Assembly: GCA_900548515.1 (NCBI GenBank)
Contig: URKU01000001.1
Coordinates: 1-64,000 of the forward strand
Direction: 5' to 3'
DNA length: 64,000 nt
From: an uncultured Collinsella sp.
GTDB lineage: Bacteria > Actinomycetota > Coriobacteriia > Coriobacteriales > Coriobacteriaceae
Part shown: piece by piece, positions 17,752-27,243 of the stretch
Layout: each line of letters starts with the position of its first letter
How positions within the stretch are numbered: the first letter of the stretch is position 1
Notes under the pieces: generated by a model
Told to the model about the DNA's origin: nothing
The model's database searches: none
The model's input: the letters and a program-made list of their open reading frames with translations, nothing else
Program-made: the position numbers and the translations under genes

Positions 17752-19353
17752 CTACGACGCCAGCGTGGCGATGACGGCTTCGTCGCCGGCGTATATGAGG
17801 GTGTTGCCGTCGGGGATGATCGTTCGGCCGTCGCGCTTGAGCATCACGACGATAAACGGGTGCTTGCCTTGCGGAACGTCGCGCAGGCGCTGGCCGGCCA
17901 GGCGACCGTGGGGAGTCACGGTGACCTCGCGCAGCGTAACCTCGGCACGCTCCTCGAACGTTGGGGCGGCCATCACCAGCAGATCGCCTTCCTGGATCAC
18001 GGTGTCGCCATTGGGCAGTACCGGGTGCGCCCCGTCGCGCAGCACCAGGACCACGAGCATGTCTGTGGCGCTGCCAATGTCCGCGAGCGAGCGTCCGGTA
18101 AACGGATGTCCAGCGCCCACCTTGAGCTTTACAAACGACATGCCGTCCTCGTCGCGGTAGTCGTTAAAGGTGCGGCGCACGTCACCGGTCTCATCGATCA
18201 TATCGAGTTTCTTCGCCACCGCCGGCAGCAGCGAGCCCTGCACCACAATGCTCGACACGGCAATCACAAAGACCAGGTCAAACAGGTCGTGCCCACTGGG
18301 AACACCGGCCACAACGGCAAAGAGGCTAAAGACGACCGAAGCCGCGCCGCGCAGGCCCGCCCAGCTTACGAGTGCGACCTGGCGAGGATTGGTCTTAAAG
18401 GGCGCCAGCAGCAGACCGACGGCGTTGGGCCGGCTCACGAAGAGCATAAACGCCATGAGTGCCAGGCCCGGCAGCAGCATTTGCGGCAGGCGTGCGGGCG
18501 TGACGAGCAGGCCCAGCAAAAAGAAGATGGTCATCTCGGCCATCTCGGTGAGGGTGTCAAAGAAGTGCGCCAGCTCGGCCTTACCGGTGATGTCGCTCGC
18601 GCCTAGCACGATGCCGGCAAGGTATACGGCCAAAAAGCCGTTGCCGCCCAGGTAGCTCGGCAGCGCGTAGGCGACGATCGCCACGGCGAACAAAAAGATG
18701 GTCTGCGCGCCCTCGGCCGTTGCGTGTGCGCGTTCAATCAGACGGCCCGCCGCCCAGCCGAGGGCAAGGCCCAGGCCTGCGCCCAGGATAATCTGCTTGG
18801 CCAGCAGTGCGGGAATGTTGATGTCGCCGCCGGCCGCGAGTGTGGCGAGCACGGCGGTGAGCATGTAGGCGACGGGGTCGTTGGAGCCCGATTCGACCTC
18901 GAGCAGCGAGTCGGTGCCGCCCCTCAGCGAAAGGCTGTGCTCGCGCAGAACGCTAAAGACGCTGGCCGCGTCGGTGGACGCCACGACCGATCCCAGCAGC
19001 AGGCCGCCGATCCAGTCGAAGCCCAGCACAAAGTGGGCGAATACGCCGGTGATGCCGGCAGTGATGACGACGCCGAGCGTGCTCAGCAGCACTGCAGGTA
19101 TGATGACAGGTTTGGCACGGTCGATGTTGGTGTTAAAGCCGCCGTAGAACATGATGAACAGCAGCGCCGTGCTGCAGACGGTCTCGGTGAGCGCGTAGTC
19201 GCTAAAGTCGATGTGCGCCGGACCGTTGACGCCAAGCAGCATGCCGAGTGCGATAAAGATGAGCAGGGTGGGGAAGGGGAGCTTTTTGCCGACGGGTTTG
19301 ATGGTCATACACAGAATGATGACGAGGCCGATAAAGAGAAGGATCTGGTTCAT
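17752..19353 (-). CDS. Potassium/proton antiporter (CPA1 type) with C-terminal TrkA_C/RCK domain
   Basis: Membrane antiporter of the NhaP2/CvrA type, 533 residues, exchanging K+ (or Na+) for H+. The N-terminal 390 residues are about twelve hydrophobic helices, with GSVVASTDAASVFSVLR and ESGSNDPVAYML (Asn-Asp ion-binding pair near residue 157) typical of the family. Residues 400-533 form soluble regulatory domains, with GAGHPFTGRSLADI and a final GDEAVIATLA characteristic of TrkA_C. ATG at 19353 follows AGGAG. It appears monocistronic and ends at the inverted repeat at 17674-17732. Confidence 0.88.
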   Translation of the reverse strand: MNQILLFIGLVIILCMTIKPVGKKLPFPTLLIFIALGMLLGVNGPAHIDFSDYALTETVCSTALLFIMFYGGFNTNIDRAKPVIIPAVLLSTLGVVITAGITGVFAHFVLGFDWIGGLLLGSVVASTDAASVFSVLREHSLSLRGGTDSLLEVESGSNDPVAYMLTAVLATLAAGGDINIPALLAKQIILGAGLGLALGWAAGRLIERAHATAEGAQTIFLFAVAIVAYALPSYLGGNGFLAVYLAGIVLGASDITGKAELAHFFDTLTEMAEMTIFFLLGLLVTPARLPQMLLPGLALMAFMLFVSRPNAVGLLLAPFKTNPRQVALVSWAGLRGAASVVFSLFAVVAGVPSGHDLFDLVFVIAVSSIVVQGSLLPAVAKKLDMIDETGDVRRTFNDYRDEDGMSFVKLKVGAGHPFTGRSLADIGSATDMLVVLVLRDGAHPVLPNGDTVIQEGDLLVMAAPTFEERAEVTLREVTVTPHGRLAGQRLRDVPQGKHPFIVVMLKRDGRTIIPDGNTLIYAGDEAVIATLAS

Positions 19354-19606
19354 GGATGGTGTCCGCTCCTGGTTGGTTGGCGTGGCACGGTCAGTTGCCT
19401 GCGGTTATTTGTACCCAAAGATGGTGGGTTTATGGGGTTGGATTGCGGGCGTGCGCGATATCGTCATAGACGGCTGCCGTCTTTGCCTCTGCTCGGAAAC
19501 CCTTTCCAGCTTTATTGCAACGGAGTACAATGGGTAACGTTTAAGTTCAACTTGAAGTTTTAGTTGCGGCGCCGGGCTTCGGCCGCAATGCAAGGAGAGG
19601 CGTACC

Positions 19607-20446
19607 ATGGCGATCTATGTGACATCTGATGCTCACGGGCACGTGCGTGCGCTTGACGAAGCCCTGTCTAAGATCTCGTTGACGTCCGACGACACGCTGT
19701 ACGTGCTGGGCGACATGATCGATCGCGGGCCCGATCCGGTCGGCGTTATTAAGCTCGTGCGCTCGCTGCCCAACGCCCACGTGCTCAAGGGTAATCACGA
19801 GCAGATCATGCTCGATGCCATCATTGGCCAGGATCCGCTCGATGCCGAGACCTGGGATATCAACGGTGGTTGGACGACGCGCGAGCAGCTCAACGACATG
19901 GAATTTGAGGCATACGAGGAGCTCGTGCGATGGATGGCCGCGCTGCCGCTCTACGCAGTGGTCGAGACCGAGGAGCGCCCGTATCTGCTGGTACATGCTG
20001 GAATCGAGATGAAGGCGGCGCGCGCGTTTTTGCTTGAGCATGGCGTCGATTGTGCCGATGGCGTTGGAGCGGTGGGTGCCGATCGCGAGCTGCTGCAGCA
20101 GATGCTCGCGGTGCAGTCGTCCGATGACCTGCTGTGGATTCGTCATGGCTATTGGGATGCGTCGACCGGGCTGCTTTCTGCCGAGGGCAAGGGCCCGGTC
20201 GTGGTGAGCGGTCACACGCCCACGGTATCGCTTGGGCGCTATTGCGAGGTCGGTGGTCTGGCGGGGCTCGATGAGGAATCGGGACGCGGGCAGATCGTGC
20301 GCTTGGGCGGCGAGGACACTGCTGGTGTGCCCGATCGCATCGACATCGACTGCGCCGCCGCCACCGGCTCCGAGTTCGGCCGCGTGGGCATCCTGCGCCT
20401 GGACGACGGGGCCGAGTTCTACGCGAACATCAACCCGGGCGAATAA
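19607..20446 (+). CDS. Calcineurin-like metallophosphoesterase
   Basis: A 279-residue cytosolic phosphoesterase. Metal-binding motifs are in order: SDAHGH at residues 5-10, GDMIDRGPDP near 38-47, KGNHEQ near 64-69 and a late SGHTPT near 203. It resembles Ser/Thr-phosphatase and Ap4A-hydrolase-like enzymes (PrpA/ApaH type); the substrate cannot be told from sequence. ATG at 19607 follows AAGGAGAGG. It is divergent from the antiporter gene, with about 250 bases between that hold only promoter-like AT-rich sequence. A hairpin with a T-run at 20583-20626 probably ends its transcript. Confidence 0.85.
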   Translation: MAIYVTSDAHGHVRALDEALSKISLTSDDTLYVLGDMIDRGPDPVGVIKLVRSLPNAHVLKGNHEQIMLDAIIGQDPLDAETWDINGGWTTREQLNDMEFEAYEELVRWMAALPLYAVVETEERPYLLVHAGIEMKAARAFLLEHGVDCADGVGAVGADRELLQQMLAVQSSDDLLWIRHGYWDASTGLLSAEGKGPVVVSGHTPTVSLGRYCEVGGLAGLDEESGRGQIVRLGGEDTAGVPDRIDIDCAAATGSEFGRVGILRLDDGAEFYANINPGE

Positions 20447-20582
20447 CCTTGTTCCGCCGATCTACCGTAGCTAATTTGGGACGGGGCTTTTTTGACTACT
20501 TTCGGAGAGTAGCGCCTTCTTGCTCGGTAAGCGCTAGAAATGAGGAGCGTCTGCGTCCTCGACAGCGCGAAAATGCTCGAAA

Positions 20583-20626
20583 AACCGTCGCAACGGAGTC
20601 AAACGACGTCGCGGCGGTTCTTTTTT
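20583..20626 (+). terminator. Intrinsic terminator after the phosphoesterase
   Basis: A 9-bp stem (AACCGTCGC at 20583-20591, GCGGCGGTT at 20611-20619, one wobble) is followed by CTTTTTT, a standard rho-independent terminator on the + strand. Confidence 0.7.
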
Positions 20627-20639
20627 GGCTGCCCGCTTG

Positions 20640-20762
20640 CTAAGTGAGTAGACTTTTTTGGAAATGCCGAGCACCCAACATATTTGCCTCAATAAAACCG
20701 CAGGTCACAGACTTGTGCTCTGTTGGTGTGGTCGGGGATTCGGTAAAAGTCTACTCACTTAG
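20640..20762. mobile_element. MITE-like element with 18-bp terminal inverted repeats
   Basis: Perfect 18-bp inverted repeats, CTAAGTGAGTAGACTTTT at 20640-20657 and its complement at 20745-20762, bound a 123-bp non-coding unit in an intergenic gap. No transposase is present, so it would be a non-autonomous miniature element; a large stem-loop RNA is the alternative. No clear target duplication is visible at the ends. Confidence 0.5.
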
Positions 20763-20841
20763 TTTTGCGTGATGAATATTGTCCGCAACGAGACCCCAGA
20801 CGGGGTGATTCCATCGCAAATTCCGGTGACCGGGCAGCTAA

Positions 20842-22422
20842 TTAGGCGCCGTATGGGTTGCGGTCGCGTTCGATGCGTTGGCGGATGCGGCGGTACTCGA
20901 TTATCAGCAGCACCAGGAGTAGGGCCATGATGGCTAGGTAGCTCACTACAGCGCCCATCAGACCCAGCAGCTTAATCAGGATCACCGGCAGCACCACGCT
21001 TACGGCGAAGCAGATCAGGTAGATCTTGGTGACGTCTCTAGCGTGGCGTAGCACCGTGATGATGGCGTAGATAAAGTCGATGGCCGCGGTGACGCCGCCG
21101 GCGACGACCATCAGCAGCGCCAGCGTACGGTAGCGCTCAAAGCTGAGGCCGTACATAAAGCTCATGAGGGGAATACCGGGACCTGCCATAAATGCGGCGC
21201 ACATGCCGGTGATGACCACGATCAGCGCCATAACGGCAACAATAATCAGGTCAAAGCGACGACGCTTGCGAGGATTAGCCCAAATGTTCGACAAGCGCAG
21301 GAGCTGCGGTTTATAGATAAATCCAATGCTCAGCAAAATAGCCTGCGCAGGAAAGAACAGGGCATTAAAGTACAGCTGATATTTGTATGCCAGCGTGCCT
21401 TCCATCACAAACTTGGGCATGCTCTCGATAAGGTTGAACAGGAACAGTGCACCAAAGAGCGGGGCGCACTGGACAAACAGGTGGCCGACCTCGCGCAGGC
21501 TCACGCGGCGCGATTTTTCGGTCTCGAGTAGGGCGAGCGGCGCGGTGACCAGCACGAGCGAGGCGATCGCGGTGACACCCATGTCCATGGCCGCGATGGG
21601 CATGCTGCGCGTGAGGAACAGCGCCACGCTGAAGACCGCGATGACGCCGACGGAGCGTAGCGTTTGGCTCATTCCAGCCAAGTAGAGTTTGTCGGCCTGC
21701 TGCAGGCGGCCTTCGTACACGTCGGCGACGCCGTCGATGACCTTATACAGGTAGACGCCCAGGCCGATCGTCGCCATCTGCGCGTCATAGCCGCGGGCGC
21801 TGCTATACATGAGGCCGCAGCCTAGGGCGAGCGCTCCGCAGATCCAACGATTGAGCTGGTAGGAGGCGAAGGACGTCTTTTCGTCGATGTCCGAGACCTG
21901 GAAATTGCGCACGCCGTAGTTGCACGCGATCATGATGAGCGTGCCGGTGACAAAGGCGATGGAGAACTTGCCGGCTTCTTCGGCGCCCACGAGCTGTGTG
22001 GACACGATGGTGAGCAGCGGAAACGCCAAGCCCCACACGGCGGTGCCGAGAGCGTTCCAAAGGTAATCGCGGCGGGTGGCGTGCTCCTCGTATTCCGCTT
22101 CCTGCATGGAGAACCCGCCGCCGTAGACGGCGCCGAGCAGACGGTTCCACCAAGCGTTGACCATGCGGCGGACGGGGCCGGGCTCCCGATCGCGTTCGCG
22201 CCGGCGACGTGTGGCTTGGCTGCTATCGGGCCCGCCGGCGTTGCGCTGACTCAGCTCTTGGATGCGTGCGAGTTCCTCGGCAGTGTGCGAGGCAGGGAAG
22301 AGGCCGTTCTCGATGCGGCCGCCCTGGGCCTTCGCGGCGCCGTCCTTCGATGCAGCGGGGTTGGAGGTGCCGTTGCGGCGGGCGATGGCGCGGCGAATGC
22401 TATCGAGGGGCGTGATACTCAA
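20842..22422 (-). CDS. Polysaccharide-flippase-like integral membrane protein
   Basis: A 526-residue membrane protein. Residues 1-130 are a charged cytosolic extension (RRRRERDREP and similar), followed by about twelve hydrophobic helices beginning near YLWNALGTAVWGLAFPLLTIV. The arrangement resembles MOP-superfamily flippases (Wzx/MurJ-like) that move lipid-linked sugars across the membrane; the exact substrate is unknown. It starts at TTG 22422, about 7 bases after AAAGGA. No glycan genes lie beside it, so context does not narrow the role. It is divergent from lctP. Confidence 0.72.
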   Translation of the reverse strand: MSITPLDSIRRAIARRNGTSNPAASKDGAAKAQGGRIENGLFPASHTAEELARIQELSQRNAGGPDSSQATRRRRERDREPGPVRRMVNAWWNRLLGAVYGGGFSMQEAEYEEHATRRDYLWNALGTAVWGLAFPLLTIVSTQLVGAEEAGKFSIAFVTGTLIMIACNYGVRNFQVSDIDEKTSFASYQLNRWICGALALGCGLMYSSARGYDAQMATIGLGVYLYKVIDGVADVYEGRLQQADKLYLAGMSQTLRSVGVIAVFSVALFLTRSMPIAAMDMGVTAIASLVLVTAPLALLETEKSRRVSLREVGHLFVQCAPLFGALFLFNLIESMPKFVMEGTLAYKYQLYFNALFFPAQAILLSIGFIYKPQLLRLSNIWANPRKRRRFDLIIVAVMALIVVITGMCAAFMAGPGIPLMSFMYGLSFERYRTLALLMVVAGGVTAAIDFIYAIITVLRHARDVTKIYLICFAVSVVLPVILIKLLGLMGAVVSYLAIMALLLVLLIIEYRRIRQRIERDRNPYGA

Positions 22423-22602
22423 AGCGGAGTCCTTTCTATTGCTGCGCTTTAGTATAGACGCGACGGTGTTCGCTCGTGTTTTTGAACGGATTGTTCAATA
22501 ATTTCGGCGGGCGGCTGTAATTTGTCGGTAAACGTGCGGTATCCTGTTGAAGTTTTGTGACACCCCCGATGCCGCCCACGCGGTACCAAGGAGCTTCTAC
22601 CT

Positions 22603-24174
22603 ATGGACGTCGCCGCATTCTTACTGGCTCTTGTGCCGATTATTTGGCTGGTCGTGATGCTGCTGTGCTTTAAATGGCCAGCTTGGAAGGCCGCTATCGG
22701 ATCGTTTGTCCTTTCGTGCTTGCTCGCCTTCGCATGGTGGCACCTGCCGGCAGCGCAGATCGCGACCGCCTCGCTCGAAGGCTTTTTGATGGCCCTGTGG
22801 CCCATCGTCCTGGTGATCATCGCCGCGGTATTCACGTATAACCTGTGCGTTCGCACGGGCGCCATGGACGTGATCGGCAGCATGATCACCTCCATCAGCA
22901 GCGACCGCCGTCTGCTGGCGCTGCTCGTGGCTTGGTGCTTCGGTGGCTTTATGGAGGGCATGGCCGGCTTCGGTACCGCTGTCGCCATTCCCGCCGGCAT
23001 GCTCGCGGGCCTGGGCTTTGAGGCCGTGCCTGCCGTGCTCATCTGCCTGCTGGCCAACGGCGTGCCCACGCCCTACGGCTCTATCGGCATCCCCACGGTG
23101 TCCGTTGCCGACCTGGTGGGTTTGGATTCCCTTCACCTAGCGACCGTTCAGCTGGTGCAGCTCGCACCGTTCTTTGTGGTGATGCCGCTATTTATTGTGC
23201 TGGTTGCGGGCCGTGTTGCCGATGACCAGGGCAATGCCGCGAGTGTGGGCGAGCGTCTGCACGGTGTTGCCGGCGTGGCGTTGCTCTCCGGCGTGTCGTT
23301 TGTCGGCGCGGCTCTGGTCGTTGCCATGTTTGTGGGCCCCGAGCTGGCCGTGGTCGTAGGATCCATCGTTTCGCTCGCGCTGACAGCTGCACTTGCCATG
23401 CGTGCCGAGAAGTCGGGGCATCTGGACGCACGCTTTCACATGAATATCGAGGCGGGGGAGAAGCTCACCGTTAAGTCGGCGCTTTCGGCCTGGTCGTGCT
23501 TCATTCTGATTTTTGTACTGCTGCTGGGCACGTCTAATCTGGTGCCCGCTGTGCATGCTGCGCTCGCGCCGTTTGCGAGCCATGTGCAGGTGTATTGCGG
23601 TGAGAATCCCGGTATGCTTACGTTTTCGTGGATCAACACGCCAGGCGTCTGGATTTTCCTGGCGGCGTTTGTCGGCGGTGCCATTCAGGGCGCTTCGCCG
23701 CGCATGATGGGCGAGGTGCTGGCCGCGACTGTGAAGCAGATGACGCCGACGGTGATCACGATGCTTTCGGTACTGGGCTGCGCCAAGGTGATGGGCTATG
23801 CCGGCATGATTTCGTCGATCAGTGCGTTTTGCATTGCGGTCGCCGGCGGTCTCTACCCGATTCTGGCTCCGTGGATCGGTGCAGTCGGTGCGTTCGTGAC
23901 CGGCTCGGGCACGTCCTCGGGCATGCTGTTTGGTCCCATTCAGAGCCAGGCCGCTACTGCGCTGGGTGTGAGCGACTACTGGATGGTCGCATTGAACGCC
24001 CTGGGCGTCGCCGCTGGTAAGATGATCTCGCCGCAGACCCTCGCCATTGGTCTTGCCGCCGTGCACGTGCGCGGTAAGGATGCCGAACTCCTGGGCGCGG
24101 TGCTGCCCTACGCTGCCGGCATGCTGGTCCTGATGAGCGCCATAGCCATGCTCGGCCAAGGCCTGCCGCTGTAG
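22603..24174 (+). CDS. lctP: L-lactate permease (LctP family)
   Basis: A 523-residue inner-membrane transporter importing lactate (or glycolate) with protons. It is hydrophobic throughout, with about 12-13 helices. Family signatures are GGFMEGMAGFGTAVAIPAG near residue 110, NGVPTPYGSIGIPT near 149 and GSGTSSGMLFGPIQ near 435. ATG at 22603 follows AAGGAG. A 20-bp inverted repeat directly after the stop (24174-24233) may end transcription. The next gene is PEP carboxykinase, so lactate uptake and anaplerotic metabolism sit side by side, though separately transcribed. Confidence 0.9.
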   Translation: MDVAAFLLALVPIIWLVVMLLCFKWPAWKAAIGSFVLSCLLAFAWWHLPAAQIATASLEGFLMALWPIVLVIIAAVFTYNLCVRTGAMDVIGSMITSISSDRRLLALLVAWCFGGFMEGMAGFGTAVAIPAGMLAGLGFEAVPAVLICLLANGVPTPYGSIGIPTVSVADLVGLDSLHLATVQLVQLAPFFVVMPLFIVLVAGRVADDQGNAASVGERLHGVAGVALLSGVSFVGAALVVAMFVGPELAVVVGSIVSLALTAALAMRAEKSGHLDARFHMNIEAGEKLTVKSALSAWSCFILIFVLLLGTSNLVPAVHAALAPFASHVQVYCGENPGMLTFSWINTPGVWIFLAAFVGGAIQGASPRMMGEVLAATVKQMTPTVITMLSVLGCAKVMGYAGMISSISAFCIAVAGGLYPILAPWIGAVGAFVTGSGTSSGMLFGPIQSQAATALGVSDYWMVALNALGVAAGKMISPQTLAIGLAAVHVRGKDAELLGAVLPYAAGMLVLMSAIAMLGQGLPL

Positions 24175-24233
24175 TCGGCACTTAGGGACGTTCCTTATGT
24201 GCCGGCACTTTGGGAACGTCCCTAAGTGCCGGC
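24174..24233. repeat. 20-bp inverted repeat after lctP
   Basis: Arms at 24174-24193 and 24214-24233 (right arm GAACGTCCCTAAGTGCCGGC) pair over 20 bp with one G-T. It could be a terminator, but it lacks a T-run and looks more like a repeat element. Two direct copies of GTTCCCAATGACTAGGC follow at 24272-24288 and 24299-24315. The rest of the gap to 24452 shows a GGGCGG/CCGCCC hairpin near 24340. Confidence 0.55.
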
Positions 24234-24452
24234 ATCCGAGGGCGCTCCTTGAATGTTGCCTGTTCAAGAGTGTTCCCAATGACTAGGCGTTTAAAAACGT
24301 TCCCAATGACTAGGCCGCTTGCCTGCGATTTTTGACCGTTGGGCGGGCTTGCCGCCCTTGCCGCAAAAACGTTTTTGCATATCGGGTACAACGGGCTTTA
24401 CGTGAGTAAAGTGCGCGTCGCGTCCACGTGTCGCGTTTTTAAAGGAGGCCCC

Positions 24453-26123
24453 ATGCCTGGTGTTACCCCTGCAGAAGTTCTGTCCAACTTTGGTATTACG
24501 CTCGTTGAAGATCCCGCCGAGAATCAACCCCGTCTGCTGGTGGACCTGCCGGCGGCAGAGCTTGTCGAGCACGCTATTCGTCGCAAAGAGGGCCGTATGG
24601 CTTCTAATGGCGCGCTCGTGATCGAGACGGGGGAGCGCACTGGTCGTTCGCCCAACGATCGTTTTATCGTTGACACCCCCGATGTTCACGACAAGATCGC
24701 CTGGGGTGCGGTCAACCGCCCACTGTCCGTCGAGAGCTATGAGGCCATCAAGGCCGGCATCGTCGACTATCTCAACGAGCGCGACGTGTTCGTCACCCGC
24801 GGCATGGCGGGCGCCGACCGCAACCACACGCGTCGCCTGCTCGTTGCCTGCGAGCGTGCCAGCCAGGCACTCTTTATTAAGCAGATGCTCGCCCGCCCGC
24901 TTGCCCGCGAAATCGCGCGCACCGGCGAACCCGACTTCTGCGTGCTCGCAGCGCCCGGTTACCAGTGCGACCCCGCCATCAAGGGCCTCAACTCCAGCGC
25001 CGCCGTGGTCATCAACTTCCAGGAGCGCGTGATTTTGGTCGCGGGTACCGGCTACTCCGGCGAAATCAAAAAGTCCATCTTCAGTGTCATGAACTACCTG
25101 CTGCCTGTCGAGGACGACGTGCTGCCCATGCATTGCTCGGCCAGCATGGACCCCGTCACGCACGAGACCGCCGTGTTCTTTGGCCTGTCCGGCACCGGCA
25201 AGACCACGCTTTCGGCCAATCCCACGCGCCTGCTGATCGGCGACGACGAGCACGGTTGGTCCGACATGGGCATCTTCAACATCGAGGGTGGCTGCTACGC
25301 CAAATGCGAGGGTCTGGACGCCTTCCACGAGCCCGAGATCTTCAACGCCGTCCGTTTTGGCGCCATTTGCGAAAACGTGGTGCTCGACGAGAACCGCAAG
25401 CCCAACTACGACGACATCTCGATCACGCACAACACGCGCGTGGCCTATCCCGTGGAGCACATTCCTAACGCGTGGACTAAGGGCATGGGCACCACTCCGA
25501 GTGTCGTGCTGTTCCTGACTTGCGACGCTTTTGGCGTGCTGCCGCCCATCTCACGCCTGACGGCCGATGCCGCCATGTACCACTTTGTGACGGGCTTTAC
25601 GGCTAAGATTCCCGGCACCGAGGTCGGCGTCACCGAGCCCACGCCCACGTTCTCTTCGCTGTTCGGCGAGCCGTTTATGCCGCTCGACCCCATGGTTTAC
25701 GCCAAGATGCTTGGCGAGCGCATTGCCGACGGCCGCACGCGCGTGTACCTGGTCAACACCGGCTGGATTGGCGGCGGCTACGGCGTGGGTCATCGCATCG
25801 AGCTGGCCTACACGCGCTCGCTGGTCGCGCGCGCCCTCGACGGCACCATCGAGGACAGCGAGTTCGTGCACGACGACATCTTTAACGTTGACATTCCCAC
25901 GACGTGCCACGGCGTGCCCGATGGCATCCTGGTGCCGCGCCAATACTGGCAGAGCACCGCGCGCTACGACGAGGCCGCGCATAACTTGGCCGTGATGTTC
26001 GAGGAGAACTTCGAGAAGAAGTACTCGCACCTGCCCGAGTCCGTCAAAGCCGCCGGCCCGCACGTCCAGGTGTCCGCCGAGGCCCGTCATCGCGGCCGCG
26101 GCCTGCTGGGACTCCGCCACTAG
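24453..26123 (+). CDS. pckA: Phosphoenolpyruvate carboxykinase (ATP)
   Basis: Interconverts oxaloacetate + ATP with PEP + CO2 + ADP, 556 residues, cytosolic. The kinase-1a P-loop GLSGTGKTTLS starts at residue 244. RTGRSPNDRF near 52 binds substrate, and the GDDEHGWSD and FNIEGGCYAK segments give the metal- and nucleotide-binding residues expected of the ATP-dependent class. The start at 24453 is supported by AAAGGAGG; an in-frame upstream ATG at 24339 would add 38 residues with no site. In fermentative gut actinobacteria the enzyme often runs toward oxaloacetate and succinate formation. It ends 19 bases before a CCACCAC hairpin repeat. Confidence 0.95.
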   Translation: MPGVTPAEVLSNFGITLVEDPAENQPRLLVDLPAAELVEHAIRRKEGRMASNGALVIETGERTGRSPNDRFIVDTPDVHDKIAWGAVNRPLSVESYEAIKAGIVDYLNERDVFVTRGMAGADRNHTRRLLVACERASQALFIKQMLARPLAREIARTGEPDFCVLAAPGYQCDPAIKGLNSSAAVVINFQERVILVAGTGYSGEIKKSIFSVMNYLLPVEDDVLPMHCSASMDPVTHETAVFFGLSGTGKTTLSANPTRLLIGDDEHGWSDMGIFNIEGGCYAKCEGLDAFHEPEIFNAVRFGAICENVVLDENRKPNYDDISITHNTRVAYPVEHIPNAWTKGMGTTPSVVLFLTCDAFGVLPPISRLTADAAMYHFVTGFTAKIPGTEVGVTEPTPTFSSLFGEPFMPLDPMVYAKMLGERIADGRTRVYLVNTGWIGGGYGVGHRIELAYTRSLVARALDGTIEDSEFVHDDIFNVDIPTTCHGVPDGILVPRQYWQSTARYDEAAHNLAVMFEENFEKKYSHLPESVKAAGPHVQVSAEARHRGRGLLGLRH

Positions 26124-26142
26124 CTTCGCCGTGAGTCCATAT

Positions 26143-26175
26143 CCACCACAAAGGGGACAGGCACCTTTGTGGTGG
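26143..26175. repeat. CCACCACAAAGG hairpin repeat, copy 1
   Basis: 12-bp perfect arms (CCACCACAAAGG / CCTTTGTGGTGG) around a 9-base loop GGACAGGCA, followed by TTTT. It lies just after pckA and probably works as a terminator. Three more copies follow within 3 kb. Confidence 0.75.
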
Positions 26176-26350
26176 TTTTGCTCGTGTGGATGACTCGGGT
26201 TACAATACGCCTGACATATCGTCCCCTTCTCCGGATGGGGACAGCGCAAGCGTTCTTGTGACGGCACCGTAGGACTTTGAAGGTGGCCGTTGTAAGGGCG
26301 CTTTTTGTTTAGGCGCCCTCACTCGGGCGCGCACAATGAAGGGAGAGCGT

Positions 26351-27070
26351 ATGAAGGGCTTTGTTGCCGAGGAGTCATTTTGGGAGCTGTTTCCGCAGGC
26401 AGCGGTCGGTGTTGTGGTCGTGGAGGGCATGAAGCCCACGGCTCAGATTCCTCAAGAGGACGTGGGTGCGATTGCGGCGTTGCTCGACCGCGCCAATATC
26501 GATGCGGAGCGTCATCTGACCAGCGATACTATCAGCGAGAACGCACCGGTCAAGGCATGGCGCGAGGCCTATCGTCTGTTCAAGACCAAAAAGGGCGCGC
26601 GTTGCTCAATCGAGAACCTGCTCAAACGCGTGCTCAAAGGCAAGCCGGTGGGCCACATTGCGCCCGCGGTGGACATCTACAACACGGTGTCGTTGACCTA
26701 CGCGCTGCCCGTCGGAGGCGAGGACCTACATGCGATCGAGGGAGACCTTCGCCTGAAGGTGACCGACGGTGGCGATGCGTTCTGGCCGCTTGGCGAGGAG
26801 GCGGACGATCCGACGCTGCCCGGCGAGCTCGCCTACATCGATGATGCGGGCGCCGTGTGCCGCTGCTGGAACTGGCGCGACGGCGTTCGAACGGCGCTGT
26901 CCGATGATTCGGCCGATGCGTTCCTGGCGATTGAGTGCGTGGAGCCCGAGCGGATGGGGGATTGCCAGGCTGCCGTTGATTGTCTCGCCGAGTTGCTCGA
27001 GCGTTATCTGGGCGCTACGGTTGTCGTTAAGACGCTTGTGACCCGCGACAATCCCTGCGTGGAGCTGTAG
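26351..27070 (+). CDS. B3/B4 tRNA-binding-domain protein
   Basis: A 239-residue protein resembling the B3/B4 domain of phenylalanyl-tRNA synthetase beta, a family thought to edit or bind misacylated tRNA. Characteristic parts are KAWREAYRLFKTKKGARCSIENLLKRV near residue 63 (written here as a pattern) and PAVDIYNTVSLTYALPVGG near 105. The ATG at 26351 follows GGGAGAG; an ATG at 26336 is less well placed. Hairpin repeats on both sides suggest a monocistronic unit. The leader (about 26215-26335) contains a short CCCC/GGGG hairpin but no riboswitch I recognise. Confidence 0.8.
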   Translation: MKGFVAEESFWELFPQAAVGVVVVEGMKPTAQIPQEDVGAIAALLDRANIDAERHLTSDTISENAPVKAWREAYRLFKTKKGARCSIENLLKRVLKGKPVGHIAPAVDIYNTVSLTYALPVGGEDLHAIEGDLRLKVTDGGDAFWPLGEEADDPTLPGELAYIDDAGAVCRCWNWRDGVRTALSDDSADAFLAIECVEPERMGDCQAAVDCLAELLERYLGATVVVKTLVTRDNPCVEL

Positions 27071-27100
27071 CGACGCCTGCGGATCATGTTCGCCGGCCCA

Positions 27101-27137
27101 AACCACCACAAAGGTGCCTGTCCCCTTTGTGGTGGTT
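27101..27137. repeat. CCACCACAAAGG hairpin repeat, copy 2 (inverted loop)
   Basis: Same 12-bp stem as copy 1, extended by AA/TT, with the loop in the opposite orientation (TGCCTGTCC). It lies after the B3/B4 gene and is followed by a T-run, so it is probably a terminator. Confidence 0.75.
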
Positions 27138-27243
27138 TTTATGTTGATGGGTTAACAAATAGGGTGCGCAGGGCTGGCGGCCGATAAGTACGGTTAAGAT
27201 GTTTACCCGTTAGCATTATGCAAGCGAAAGGCGGTCGTCTCCC

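Noticed and set aside
17355..17774. Plus-strand protein genes across the double-hairpin repeats
   Set aside because: The frames are translations of the repeats and of the antiporter's terminator, with no ribosome site. They are repeat shadows.
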